NCBI GenBank assembly: GCA_021325655.1
Contig: JAJPGT010000096.1
Location: 156,732 to 220,731, forward strand
From: Pseudomonadota bacterium
Lineage (GTDB): Bacteria; Chloroflexota; UBA6077; JAJPGT01
Reading direction: 5' to 3'
Length of the DNA stretch: 64,000 bases
Below, piece by piece: positions 1-8,045 of the stretch (position 1 is its first letter; every line of letters starts with the position of its first letter). The notes under the pieces were generated by a model that worked only from the letters and a program-made list of their open reading frames with translations, was not told the origin of the DNA and did no database searches. A program made the position numbers and the translations under genes.

Positions 1-2
1 CG

Positions 3-995
3 CTGCTGGCGGTGGTACACCGCTCCCGCCCGTTCGTCACCTTACAGCTCCAGCCGCTGGTGGAGCACGGGGCGAGCGCGTCGTTCCCGAGCGCGGAGGT
101 GCTGCTGGCGAGCGCGCTGGCCGTGCCGCTGCTGTGGCAGCAGCGGCGGCTCGGCGCGGCGCTGCTGCTGGTGGCGCTGCTGGCGGGGATCGCCCGGGTG
201 GCCGCGGCGCTGAACTGGCCGAGCGACGTCATTGGCAGCCTGGCTCTGGCGCTACTGCTCGGGGCGCTGGCCGTGTCCCTCTCCCGGCGGGCCCTGGCCT
301 GGCTGCCCGCCGGCTGGGCTACTCCTCAGCCGGCCCCACCAGCAGCTCCCGTCGCCGCGCCGGCCCCGGCAGCAGGGCCGGCCTCGTCCAGCTCGCTCCC
401 GCCGCTGCGTCCGCCGCCGATCGAGCCGACACCCACCACGATGGTGGGGGGAGTCAGGGTCCGACCACCGCAGCCACGCGAGACGCGCGAGGGCCTGAAC
501 CTGCCCGGCGCCACGCGGCTGTACTGGAGCGGCCCGCCCGGGCTGGCCGAGCTCCAGGTGGTTACGCCGGGCGGCTACTGGGGCCGGGTGCTGGAGGCGC
601 CGCTGCTGGCAGCGCCCGAGCAGCCTGGCCAGGAGTGCGTCGCCCTGCCAACCGCAGAAGTGCCGGCGACCATCCTCGAGATGGCGCTGGAGTGGGTCCG
701 GGTAGCCGAGTTCCCCGACCGGCCGAGTCGGGCGCAGTGCCTGTTCACCTGGGAGAGCGAGGAGGTGGCACGAGCGTATCACCGCACCCGGCGCCAGGCC
801 AGCCTCTATGAGGTTCTGCCAGTTGGCGGCGCCCGCCTCTTCCGCGCGGACTACACACTCGGCAACACCTTTCGCGAGCACGACACGCTGGAAAAGCTGG
901 CCGAGCGGGCCCGGCGCTACTGGCGCGGCGAGCCGGAGGGTCAGGTGGAAGTGCTGGTGGAGGGCCCGCTCGTGATCGCCCGCGTCCTGCTCTGA
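3..995 (+). CDS. PAP2/BcrC-like membrane protein with extra C-terminal domain, 5' partial
   Basis: The reading frame is open to the window edge, so the N-terminus is missing; an internal GTG lies at 12. The first ~95 residues follow the BcrC/PAP2 pattern: an RPFVT motif, a FPS motif, two hydrophobic segments and a final PSDV. The family would be an undecaprenyl-diphosphate or lipid phosphatase of the cell membrane. The catalytic positions look lost: PSxH reads PSAE, and the S/ARxxxGxHxPxD block reads ARVAAALNWPSDV, with Asn where the histidine belongs. A Pro/Ala-rich linker follows, then a soluble ~190-residue domain, possibly DUF2441-like (low certainty). The membrane half is therefore probably an inactive scaffold or anchor. 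The next gene is convergent. Confidence 0.6.
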   Translation: MLAVVHRSRPFVTLQLQPLVEHGASASFPSAEVLLASALAVPLLWQQRRLGAALLLVALLAGIARVAAALNWPSDVIGSLALALLLGALAVSLSRRALAWLPAGWATPQPAPPAAPVAAPAPAAGPASSSSLPPLRPPPIEPTPTTMVGGVRVRPPQPRETREGLNLPGATRLYWSGPPGLAELQVVTPGGYWGRVLEAPLLAAPEQPGQECVALPTAEVPATILEMALEWVRVAEFPDRPSRAQCLFTWESEEVARAYHRTRRQASLYEVLPVGGARLFRADYTLGNTFREHDTLEKLAERARRYWRGEPEGQVEVLVEGPLVIARVLL

Positions 996-1014
996 GCCCC
1001 TCGGGCGAAGGCCG

Positions 1015-2865
1015 CTACGCGGCGTCGCCTTCCTCGTCCTCGTACTCGGCTGGCGTTTCGGGCGGGGGAACGAGGGCATCGTAGATCAGTGGCTTGCCCA
1101 TCGCCTGCTCGATCGCCGCCAGCAGCGCCCGGGTGCGCACCGCGAAGAACACGGCGAAGTTGTCCGCGCGCAGCAGGTCCGGGTCCACCAGGTGGGACCG
1201 CAAGCGCTCGTCTAGCGCCCGCTCGGCCAGCCCGGCCCGCTTCTGGAGCGCGGGCAGGTAGGCGCTGGGCGGCCGGGCGCCGATCAGCCGCGCCGTCGCG
1301 GCCGAGAGCGGGGTGCGGTTCACCACGCTATCGCAGCGCAGCGGATCCACCCCGTTGGCGCGGCACCAGGCCTGAGGAAAGAGGTGCCGCAGGTCGATAC
1401 GGTCCAGATAGTACGTCTGCGCGTCGATCGGCGCACCCGTCAACAGGTCGGGCGCGCCAGCGCGCAGCAGCAACGCCTGCACACCCTTGTAGGCCGCGCC
1501 GCTCCGTCGCCGCAGCCCGAGCAGCCGGGCCGGGGCGAACTGCGCCTCGGCGATGGTCGACGGCTCCGGACCGTTCTCCTCGATCCAGGCCAGCAGCTCG
1601 GGGAGATCGCGGGCGACGCGACCCTCGATCCCCGCCCCGTACAGGTCGCCGAACACCCCGCACCAGAACCAACGCGCCAGCTTCCGACGCGCCTCCTCGC
1701 GCTCGGCACGTTCGCCTAGCAGGGCCAGCGCCGCGGCCAGCGGCAGGAGCTGCGCCCGGTAGGGGACGTCGCGGGCAGTAAAGATACACTGCTCCTGGAG
1801 GAAGCGCGCGGCGCGCTCGAATCCGGTCATCGCCGGCTCAGCCCAGGCGCGGTACTCGCCCACGGACAGGCGCAGGATCTCCTTGCGCTTGCAGCCGATC
1901 GGAGGCGCCTCCTCTGGCCGCGCGCCGGCGCGGAGCGCGCTCCGGCGGCGGTCCCAGGTGGCCAGCAAGGTGACCACCTGGAGAAAGTCTGGGCTCTCCA
2001 CGCTCCCCAGCACTCGGTGGTGCTTCAGGTGCTTTTCCCGCGCCGCCCAGTCCTCCCGCAGCCGCAGGTCGTCGATGGCGTAGGTGGCGGTGAGTAGCTC
2101 GAACACGGTCAGCGCCACCGCCCCGGTGTTCACCCGCTCGAACACCTGGCACACCGCGTCCTTGGGCGTCTCCTTGCGCAGGATGATCAGCGGTACCTGG
2201 TAGTGCTGGAAGCGCTGAATGACCTCCTCCACCAGCCGGTTCCAGCGCGCCAGCCGCTCCGCCATCCGTTGGGGCTCGACCTGCAGGTAGGTCATCATCC
2301 AGCTCAGCAACGCAGACGTGTCCCAGATGTGCTGGAGCGGCAGCAGCTCGGCGGCGCACTCCCGCTCGGTCGTGGAGTAGTCCGCGATCACCTCGCCGCG
2401 GAAGCTCCGCAGCACGCGGTCCTCCGGCACGCCGACGATCGCGTCCACCCGGTCAACGTGCGGATCGAGCGCCTTGACGATGTCCAGGTAATACCAGCGC
2501 TTGATCGGGTTGCCCCGCGCATCGCGGGTCCCGACCGGCCGACGCGAGAACAGCGCCTGATACAGCGAGGTAAGCCGCTGCTGGCCGTCGAGCACCAGCC
2601 GCTCGGGGAGCGGCGGCTGCTCCAGCACCACACCCTCAATGAGCCGCGGCTTGAAGCGGACGTCGGCGCCACCCACCTGGAGCATCAGCACCGCGCCGAT
2701 GGGGTACGAGAGCGAGACGCTCGCCAGCAGCCCCCGGATCCGCTCGTCATCCCAGACCCAGCCGCGCTGGAAGTCGGGGAGCTGCGTCATGCCCTCGTCG
2801 ATGTGCTGCAGGAGGGCGTGGAGCGGCTCATCAGGACTATCAAAGGTCTTCTGCACCCCGGTCAC
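1015..2865 (-). CDS. DUF262/DUF1524 protein (GmrSD-like nuclease family)
   Basis: 616 residues from a GTG start. The N-terminus shows the DUF262 (ParB/Srx-like fold) hallmarks: LPDFQRGWVW near residues 29-38 and LVLDGQQRLTS near 90-100, where the DGQQR block is the nucleotide-binding and hydrolysis signature. Near residue 490 the sequence DLRHLFPQAWC, followed by VVNRTPLS, fits the DUF1524 His-Me (HNH-type) nuclease core. DUF262 plus DUF1524 is the GmrS-GmrD architecture of type IV restriction enzymes that cut modified phage DNA, in one chain. A defence role is inferred from the family; no other defence gene adjoins it. A 23-24 bp inverted repeat lies 36-129 nt upstream of the start. Confidence 0.75.
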   Translation of the reverse strand: MTGVQKTFDSPDEPLHALLQHIDEGMTQLPDFQRGWVWDDERIRGLLASVSLSYPIGAVLMLQVGGADVRFKPRLIEGVVLEQPPLPERLVLDGQQRLTSLYQALFSRRPVGTRDARGNPIKRWYYLDIVKALDPHVDRVDAIVGVPEDRVLRSFRGEVIADYSTTERECAAELLPLQHIWDTSALLSWMMTYLQVEPQRMAERLARWNRLVEEVIQRFQHYQVPLIILRKETPKDAVCQVFERVNTGAVALTVFELLTATYAIDDLRLREDWAAREKHLKHHRVLGSVESPDFLQVVTLLATWDRRRSALRAGARPEEAPPIGCKRKEILRLSVGEYRAWAEPAMTGFERAARFLQEQCIFTARDVPYRAQLLPLAAALALLGERAEREEARRKLARWFWCGVFGDLYGAGIEGRVARDLPELLAWIEENGPEPSTIAEAQFAPARLLGLRRRSGAAYKGVQALLLRAGAPDLLTGAPIDAQTYYLDRIDLRHLFPQAWCRANGVDPLRCDSVVNRTPLSAATARLIGARPPSAYLPALQKRAGLAERALDERLRSHLVDPDLLRADNFAVFFAVRTRALLAAIEQAMGKPLIYDALVPPPETPAEYEDEEGDAA

Positions 2866-3366
2866 GTCGCCACCACCCGCGTCACGCTGCGTCCCCTCTC
2901 ACGGGCTCTTACGGCTGCCCCCTGGCGAATCGGCGCCATGATACTCCCGCAGTGTGGACTACACGTTCGAGCCAGGGGCAGCCGTAAGAGCCCGTTCGCG
3001 ACCACGGCCACTGGCCCCTGGAGGGCTCGCGGCGGCACCGGGAACGCCGCGCCCTCTTCGGCTGTACGATATCCAGGCGCTGGCCCTGCCACCCAAAGGC
3101 CAGGGGAGGCGCGGATACACCTCGTATCACCCATGTTCCTGCGGTTCCAGGCAGGCTCCACGCAACCAGGCCGATGTTCTCTCTCGGGTCTTCCGAGGCG
3201 GGTGGAGCCGAGCGCCACCCTGCTGTGCTGGCTGGGCCTGGACGACAAGGTGGGCGACACCAGCCCCTACGCCAGGTACGGGCTGTTCGCCCTCCCGAAT
3301 GCCAGCAACGTCGCCTCACCCAAGCCGGTGTTCTCTGTCTAGCAAGGCGGTGATTGCTGAGCCCGG
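2866..3366. other. 501-bp intergenic region with long inverted repeat
   Basis: No convincing gene is seen on either strand. Short open frames here have no recognisable motif and no ribosome site. The only clear structure is the inverted repeat at 2902-2994. The stretch separates two minus-strand genes and should hold the promoter of the DUF262 gene. Confidence 0.5.
2902..2994. repeat. Long inverted repeat upstream of DUF262 gene
   Basis: The left arm, 2902-2925, reads CGGGCTCTTACGGCTGCC and then CCCTGG. The right arm, 2972-2994, is its reverse complement except for one C fewer in the C-run. About 46 nt separate the arms. A 23-bp stem is too long for chance. It could be a transcript hairpin, a mobile-element remnant or a regulatory target. 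Confidence 0.75.
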
Positions 3367-5412
3367 CTAGCCGCCGTCGAGCCGCAGCTCGAGCCAGCCG
3401 TTGGGGGTGGCGAGGGCGCGCTCCCCGGGGCGGACCAGCACGGTGGTCGTCGCGGATTCGAACAGGGCCGGGCCCCGTGTCTCGCTTCCGGGCGGGAGCT
3501 GGTCCAGGTCGTACACGGGCACCTGGAGCCAGGCCCCGAGGTACGCCTGGCGGCTGCCGCGTGGCGCCAGGCGGCCGTCCCGGGGCGTCTCCGGTTCGGT
3601 AGGCAGCGGCGGCAGCTCGCCGACCACGGCGACGCGGGCGTTGACCAGGACCACCTCCTGGTCCGGGGCACTGTAGGTGAACAGCTCCTCGTGGCGCTGG
3701 TGGAAGCGCGCCGCCGCCTGCTCCACCAGGTCCGGTGCTTGCACGTCCACGCCGTCCAGTGAGACGGTGATCTCGAAGATCTGCTCGCCGTAGCGCATGT
3801 CCAGCGCGCAGCGGACGTGGACCGGCCCGGAGAAGCTGGCCGCCAGGCGAGCGCGCCCCTCCTGCTCCATCTCCGCGAACAGCGCGCGCAGCTCGGCCGC
3901 GCCCACCCGCCGCGCCTCGCCCAGGTGCGTCCGCACCAGCTCGTAGCGCAGGTCGGTCGCTAGCATGCCCCAGGCGGACAGCACCGCGGCGGTGCGCGGC
4001 ACCACCACCCGGGGGATCTCCAGCAGCCGCGCCACGGCGGTGACGTGCAAGCCGGCCGCGCCACCAAAGGCGAGCAGGGTGAAGCGGCGCGGGTCGACGC
4101 CGCGCCGGGCGGCGACGAGGCGGATGCCTTCGGCCATGCTGGTGTTTACGACGCGGTGGATGCCTTCGGCGGCCTCGACCGCAGAGCAGCCGAGGCCACG
4201 GGCGATCGCCTCCACCGCGTGCAGCGCCGCCTCCGGGTGGAGCGGCGTCCGCCCGCCCAGGAAGCTGGCCGGGTCGAGGTAGCCGAGTATCAGGTTGGCG
4301 TCGGTCACGGTCGCCGCCTGGCCGCCCTTGCCGTAGCAGGCGGGCCCGGGCTCGGCCCCGGCGCTCTCTGGCCCGACGCGCAGCAGGCCGCCGGGATCGA
4401 CGCGCGCAATGGAGCCGCCGCCGGCGCCGAGGGTGTGGATGTCGATGCTCGGCAGCGCCACCTTGTGCCCGCCGACGCTGCGATCCCCGCTCAGCCGCGG
4501 CTCGCCGTGCTCCAGCAGGGCGATGTCGGTGCTGGTGCCGCCCATGTCGAACGACACCAGGTCACCCGTCCCGAGTAGCCGGGCGCTGGCGCGGCTGCCG
4601 GCCACTCCGCCCGCCGGGCCAGACAGGATCGCCCCGGCCGCCACCCGGGCGGCGTCCGCCAGCGGCGCCACCCCGCCGTGGGACTGCATGATCAGCACCT
4701 CGCCGCGGTAGCCGGCCGCGGCCAGCCGCTCCGCGAGGCGGGTGAGGTAGCGGGCGAGCAGCGGCCCGACGTAGGCGTTGACCACCGTGGTGCAGACGCG
4801 CTCGTACTCTTTGATCTGCGGCAGCACCTCAGAGGAGAGTGATCGATACGCCTGTGGCAGGCGGGCGGCGAGCAGCTCCGCGCTGGCGCGCTCATGCCGG
4901 GCGTCGCGGTAAGCGTGCAGATAGCAGACGGCGACAGACTCGACGTTCGCTTCGGCGAGGCGCTGGATCGCTGCCGCCAGGGAGGCCTCGTCCAGTGGGA
5001 TCTCTACCGTGCCGTCGTGGCGCAGCCGCTCGCGCACCCCGAGCCGCAGCGCCCGGGGCACAAGCGGGAGCGGGGGCGGCATGCGGACGTTGTAGCGGTC
5101 GTCCTTCAGCCCCTCGCGCATCTCCAGCACGTCGCGGTGTCCCTCGGTAGTTAGCAGCCCCACCCGGGCGCCCTTCCGCTCGAGCAGCGCGTTGGTCGCC
5201 ACCGTGGTCCCGTGGACGATCCGCTCGGTCTCGGCGAGCAGCGTCGCCAGGTCGCGGCCCAGCTCGGTGGCGAGCAAGCCGAGCCCTTCCATCACGCCCA
5301 GAGAAGGGTCCGCCGGCGTGGTGGCCGCTTTGGCGAGGGTCACCCTTCCGGCCGCGTTCACCGCCACCAGGTCGGTGAACGTTCCGCCGACGTCGATCCC
5401 GATGCGATACAT
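3367..5412 (-). CDS. hyuA: Hydantoinase/oxoprolinase A subunit
   Basis: 681 residues, the usual size. It opens with the family ATP-binding signature IGIDVGGTFTDLV, has VHGTTVATNALLERKG near residue 70, SFDMGGTSTDIAL mid-protein and the GAGGGSIA motif, all classical for HyuA/AcxA-type ATP-dependent hydrolases or carboxylases. The family opens cyclic amides (hydantoins, 5-oxoproline) or carboxylates acetone or acetophenone at the expense of ATP, as a cytoplasmic complex with the B subunit. The start at 5412 has a GAGGAG-type ribosome site. It follows hyuB by 16 nt on the same strand, so the two are co-transcribed. The substrate cannot be read from sequence. Confidence 0.9.
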   Translation of the reverse strand: MYRIGIDVGGTFTDLVAVNAAGRVTLAKAATTPADPSLGVMEGLGLLATELGRDLATLLAETERIVHGTTVATNALLERKGARVGLLTTEGHRDVLEMREGLKDDRYNVRMPPPLPLVPRALRLGVRERLRHDGTVEIPLDEASLAAAIQRLAEANVESVAVCYLHAYRDARHERASAELLAARLPQAYRSLSSEVLPQIKEYERVCTTVVNAYVGPLLARYLTRLAERLAAAGYRGEVLIMQSHGGVAPLADAARVAAGAILSGPAGGVAGSRASARLLGTGDLVSFDMGGTSTDIALLEHGEPRLSGDRSVGGHKVALPSIDIHTLGAGGGSIARVDPGGLLRVGPESAGAEPGPACYGKGGQAATVTDANLILGYLDPASFLGGRTPLHPEAALHAVEAIARGLGCSAVEAAEGIHRVVNTSMAEGIRLVAARRGVDPRRFTLLAFGGAAGLHVTAVARLLEIPRVVVPRTAAVLSAWGMLATDLRYELVRTHLGEARRVGAAELRALFAEMEQEGRARLAASFSGPVHVRCALDMRYGEQIFEITVSLDGVDVQAPDLVEQAAARFHQRHEELFTYSAPDQEVVLVNARVAVVGELPPLPTEPETPRDGRLAPRGSRQAYLGAWLQVPVYDLDQLPPGSETRGPALFESATTTVLVRPGERALATPNGWLELRLDGG

Positions 5413-5428
5413 CGCGCCCTCTCGCTCC

Positions 5429-7072
5429 TCAACCCGTCTCGGTCATCAGGCCGTTGTCCAGGTCGCGCCTCCGGGCAGCCGGGTCGCGCTCGCGCGGATC
5501 GCCGTAGCCGCCCCCGCCCGAGGATTGGATCAGGAACACGTCGCCGGGCTGGACCGGGATGCCGACCTCCTTGGTCTTCAGCTCCCGCGTCTGCCTGTTG
5601 GAGAGCAGGCGGTAGCGATGGGGCAGGCCGTCCTGGCCGCCGAACAGCCCGTAGGGCGCGTGGCGCACCCCGTCGCCGGCGGTGTTCGCCCGCGCCGGCT
5701 CAGCGATCTCCACCCGCAGCTCCAGCTCCGAGCCGACCCCGCCCCGAAAGCGTCCCTGGCCGGCAGAGTTGGGCCGGAACTCGTGGCGGACGAAGAACAG
5801 CGGGAAGCGCGTCTCAGTCACCTCGACGCTGCCGAACTTGATCCCGCCGACCGCCTGCCCCTCGCCGGCCGTCTCCCAGCCGTCGCCCACCGGCGAGGCG
5901 CCGCCGCCACCCCGGGCGTGGAACATGTGCCAGATGAACGGCTTGCCAGTGCGTGGATCGACACCACGGATAGCGATGCGGAAGCGGCGCGACCAGCCGG
6001 CGATCACCCGCTCCGGGCAGGAGCCGGCCAGCGCCTTGATCACCGCCTCGGCGATCTCCTGGGCGCAGTGATTGGTCGCCAGCGTCACCGGCGCGGGCGG
6101 GAACGGCCAGACCACGGTGCCTTGCTTCAGCTTGACGCTGAGCGGGCGGAAGATGCCGTCGTTCTTGGGGGTGCGCGGATCGAGCAGGAACGCCAGCGCC
6201 ATGCGTACCGCGGACATAGTGTTGGGGAACGACGAGTTGACGAAGCCGATTACCTGGGGGTGCGAGTCGGTCAGGTCCACCGTCAGCCCATCGCCCTGCT
6301 TGGTCACGGTCGCGCGGATTGCAATGTCGGTGATCCCGTGGCCGTCGTCGTCCAGCACCGCCTCACCCTGGAACACACCGTCCTTCCAGCCACGGATACA
6401 GGCACGCGCCTCGCGCTCGGCACTGTCCAGAACCTCGTCCACCGCCGCCGCCAGGGTGTCGGCCCCGTACTCGTCCGCCAGCCGCAGCAGCCGCCGCTCG
6501 CCGACGTGCGCCGCGCCGATCATCGCCCGCAGGTCGCCCAGGAAGTCGTGGGCATGGCGCACGTTCGTCGCCACCAGGTGCAGCACGTCGTCGCGCAGCG
6601 CGCCCGCGTCCCGCAACTTGAGCGGGGTGATCCGCAGCCCCTCCTGCCAGATCTCCGTCGCCGCCGGGTTGTAGCCCCCGTGGGTGGCGCCGCCGATGTC
6701 GCTCTGGTGCGCCCGGCTGATCGACCAGAACGCGAGCCGCTCCCCGACGAATACTGGCAGCAGCGCGGTGAGGTCTGGCAGGTGGTTGCCGCCGTGGTAC
6801 GGATCGTTGAGCAGGTACAGGTCTCCGGGCCGGATCCGGTCGGCGAAGAAGGCACGGATGGACTCCACGGCGTAAGGCATCGCCCCGACGTGGATCGGGA
6901 CGTGCTCGGCCTGGGCCACCAGCCGCCCCTGGGCATCGCAGATAGCGGTCGAGAAATCACGGCTGGAGTTCAGGATCTGCGAGTACGAGGTGCGCAGCAG
7001 CACCTCCCCCATCTCCTGGACGATCGCCTCCAGCCCCAGCCCCAGGACCGAGACGGTAACTCGACTCAGCAT
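5429..7072 (-). CDS. hyuB: Hydantoinase/oxoprolinase B subunit
   Basis: 547 residues from the ATG at 7072. The frame is open further upstream, but the extra 54 residues are Arg/Pro-rich, unlike the family, and the homologous region starts at MLSRVTVSVLGLGLEAIVQE. Family blocks seen are NDPYHGGNHLPD near 89-100, the HxGAMP block near 61, GGGGASPVG mid-protein and the terminal GGGGYGDP. It is the partner of HyuA, and the two subunits together carry out ATP-driven ring opening or carboxylation. It is first in the two-gene operon hyuB-hyuA. Hydantoinase, 5-oxoprolinase and acetone carboxylase-type activities are not distinguishable here. Confidence 0.9.
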   Translation of the reverse strand: MLSRVTVSVLGLGLEAIVQEMGEVLLRTSYSQILNSSRDFSTAICDAQGRLVAQAEHVPIHVGAMPYAVESIRAFFADRIRPGDLYLLNDPYHGGNHLPDLTALLPVFVGERLAFWSISRAHQSDIGGATHGGYNPAATEIWQEGLRITPLKLRDAGALRDDVLHLVATNVRHAHDFLGDLRAMIGAAHVGERRLLRLADEYGADTLAAAVDEVLDSAEREARACIRGWKDGVFQGEAVLDDDGHGITDIAIRATVTKQGDGLTVDLTDSHPQVIGFVNSSFPNTMSAVRMALAFLLDPRTPKNDGIFRPLSVKLKQGTVVWPFPPAPVTLATNHCAQEIAEAVIKALAGSCPERVIAGWSRRFRIAIRGVDPRTGKPFIWHMFHARGGGGASPVGDGWETAGEGQAVGGIKFGSVEVTETRFPLFFVRHEFRPNSAGQGRFRGGVGSELELRVEIAEPARANTAGDGVRHAPYGLFGGQDGLPHRYRLLSNRQTRELKTKEVGIPVQPGDVFLIQSSGGGGYGDPRERDPAARRRDLDNGLMTETG

Positions 7073-7249
7073 CCGCCGCACCTCGCCTCGCCGCGGCGGA
7101 GTGCTCCCGGCCGCGCTCACTGAGCAGGCAGTGTAGCGCGGCGCGCGAAATGCGCGCGCTCGGCCAGTGAACAGGCTGGCGCCCACGCCGCGACGGGAGG
7201 AGCCACGGCGCCAGGCGGACACCGGGCCTCTCACTGCGCCCAGGCGGGC

Positions 7250-7879
7250 TCACTCGGCGACCACCAGCTCCAGCGGGCCGATGCACACCTGGCGGTAGAA
7301 CTCGATGTCCAGTCGAATGGCGCTCTCCGGAGCTCCGTCCGGCCGCTCCACCCGAACGCCACCCCCCGCGATCACCGCCTGGCCGCTCGGGAGCGTGCCG
7401 ATCGCGGTGTGCACTCCCGGATAGCCGGGGAGGTCGCCGGCCGGCACCCCTACCCAGTAGTCTCCAGGGGCGAGCAGGAAGCGCGCCTCGCCGCTACGGT
7501 CGGTCCATTCCCGCGCCGCCAGCACCTGCGGCTCCGCCTGGCTGAACACCCACACCTCGGCGCCCGTCACCGGGCCGACGCGGCGGTTGGGATCAGACAC
7601 GCACGGCTGGGCCGGCGAAAGCTGCGGGAGCTCGACCGCGCGCACCCGGGCGACCAGCCGGCCCAGATGGGGATCCGAGGTGGCTGGGAATACCGCGACA
7701 CCCCGCGCTGGCTGCTCCTGCACGAGCAGGCTCACAGCCAGCAGCGCCAGGACGGTGAGCGCCAGGCTCGCCGCCAGGTACCATGCCGCCAGGCGAAGCG
7801 CAGCCACGCTGTCCTCGACCCAATCTCCCGCGGGCACTTCTCGAGGGGCCATGCGTCCAGGCGTGGGACTCCCTCCCAT
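7250..7879 (-). CDS. Single-pass membrane protein with extracytoplasmic domain, unknown function
   Basis: 209 residues (a start at 7852 is equally possible). A hydrophobic helix at about residues 30-52 is followed by ~150 residues predicted outside the cell. These include a segment around GAEVWVFSQAEP and TDRSGEARFLLAPGDYWVGVP that resembles a carboxypeptidase-regulatory-like (prealbumin) beta-sandwich, in which a payload is elaborated on strands ending in a G-x-Y turn. I do not recognise a named family. It lies 177 nt upstream of hyuB on the same strand and is divergent from the flavoenzyme gene at 8046. Function unknown. Confidence 0.55.
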   Translation of the reverse strand: MGGSPTPGRMAPREVPAGDWVEDSVAALRLAAWYLAASLALTVLALLAVSLLVQEQPARGVAVFPATSDPHLGRLVARVRAVELPQLSPAQPCVSDPNRRVGPVTGAEVWVFSQAEPQVLAAREWTDRSGEARFLLAPGDYWVGVPAGDLPGYPGVHTAIGTLPSGQAVIAGGGVRVERPDGAPESAIRLDIEFYRQVCIGPLELVVAE

Positions 7880-8045
7880 GTGCGAGCGCCAGATCGGCCG
7901 CCCTTCAGCCTAGCGCACGCCCGCGAGCGTGTCGAGCGCCCTGACGCAAGCCAGCTCCCCGCGTTGTCGCCTGGGCCGCGCTTGCCGGCTGCCGTCGCGT
8001 CCGCCCTGGTACCATCTCGCCGATCCACACCCGAGGCCGCGTCCC

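Noticed and set aside
2866..3366. Insertion-sequence remnant between the inverted repeat and hyuA
   Set aside because: No transposase motif, target duplication or second copy could be seen; only the inverted repeat is supported.
5192..7123. A 643-codon plus-strand frame opposite hyuB
   Set aside because: No family motif or ribosome site; hyuB on the other strand has full family conservation.
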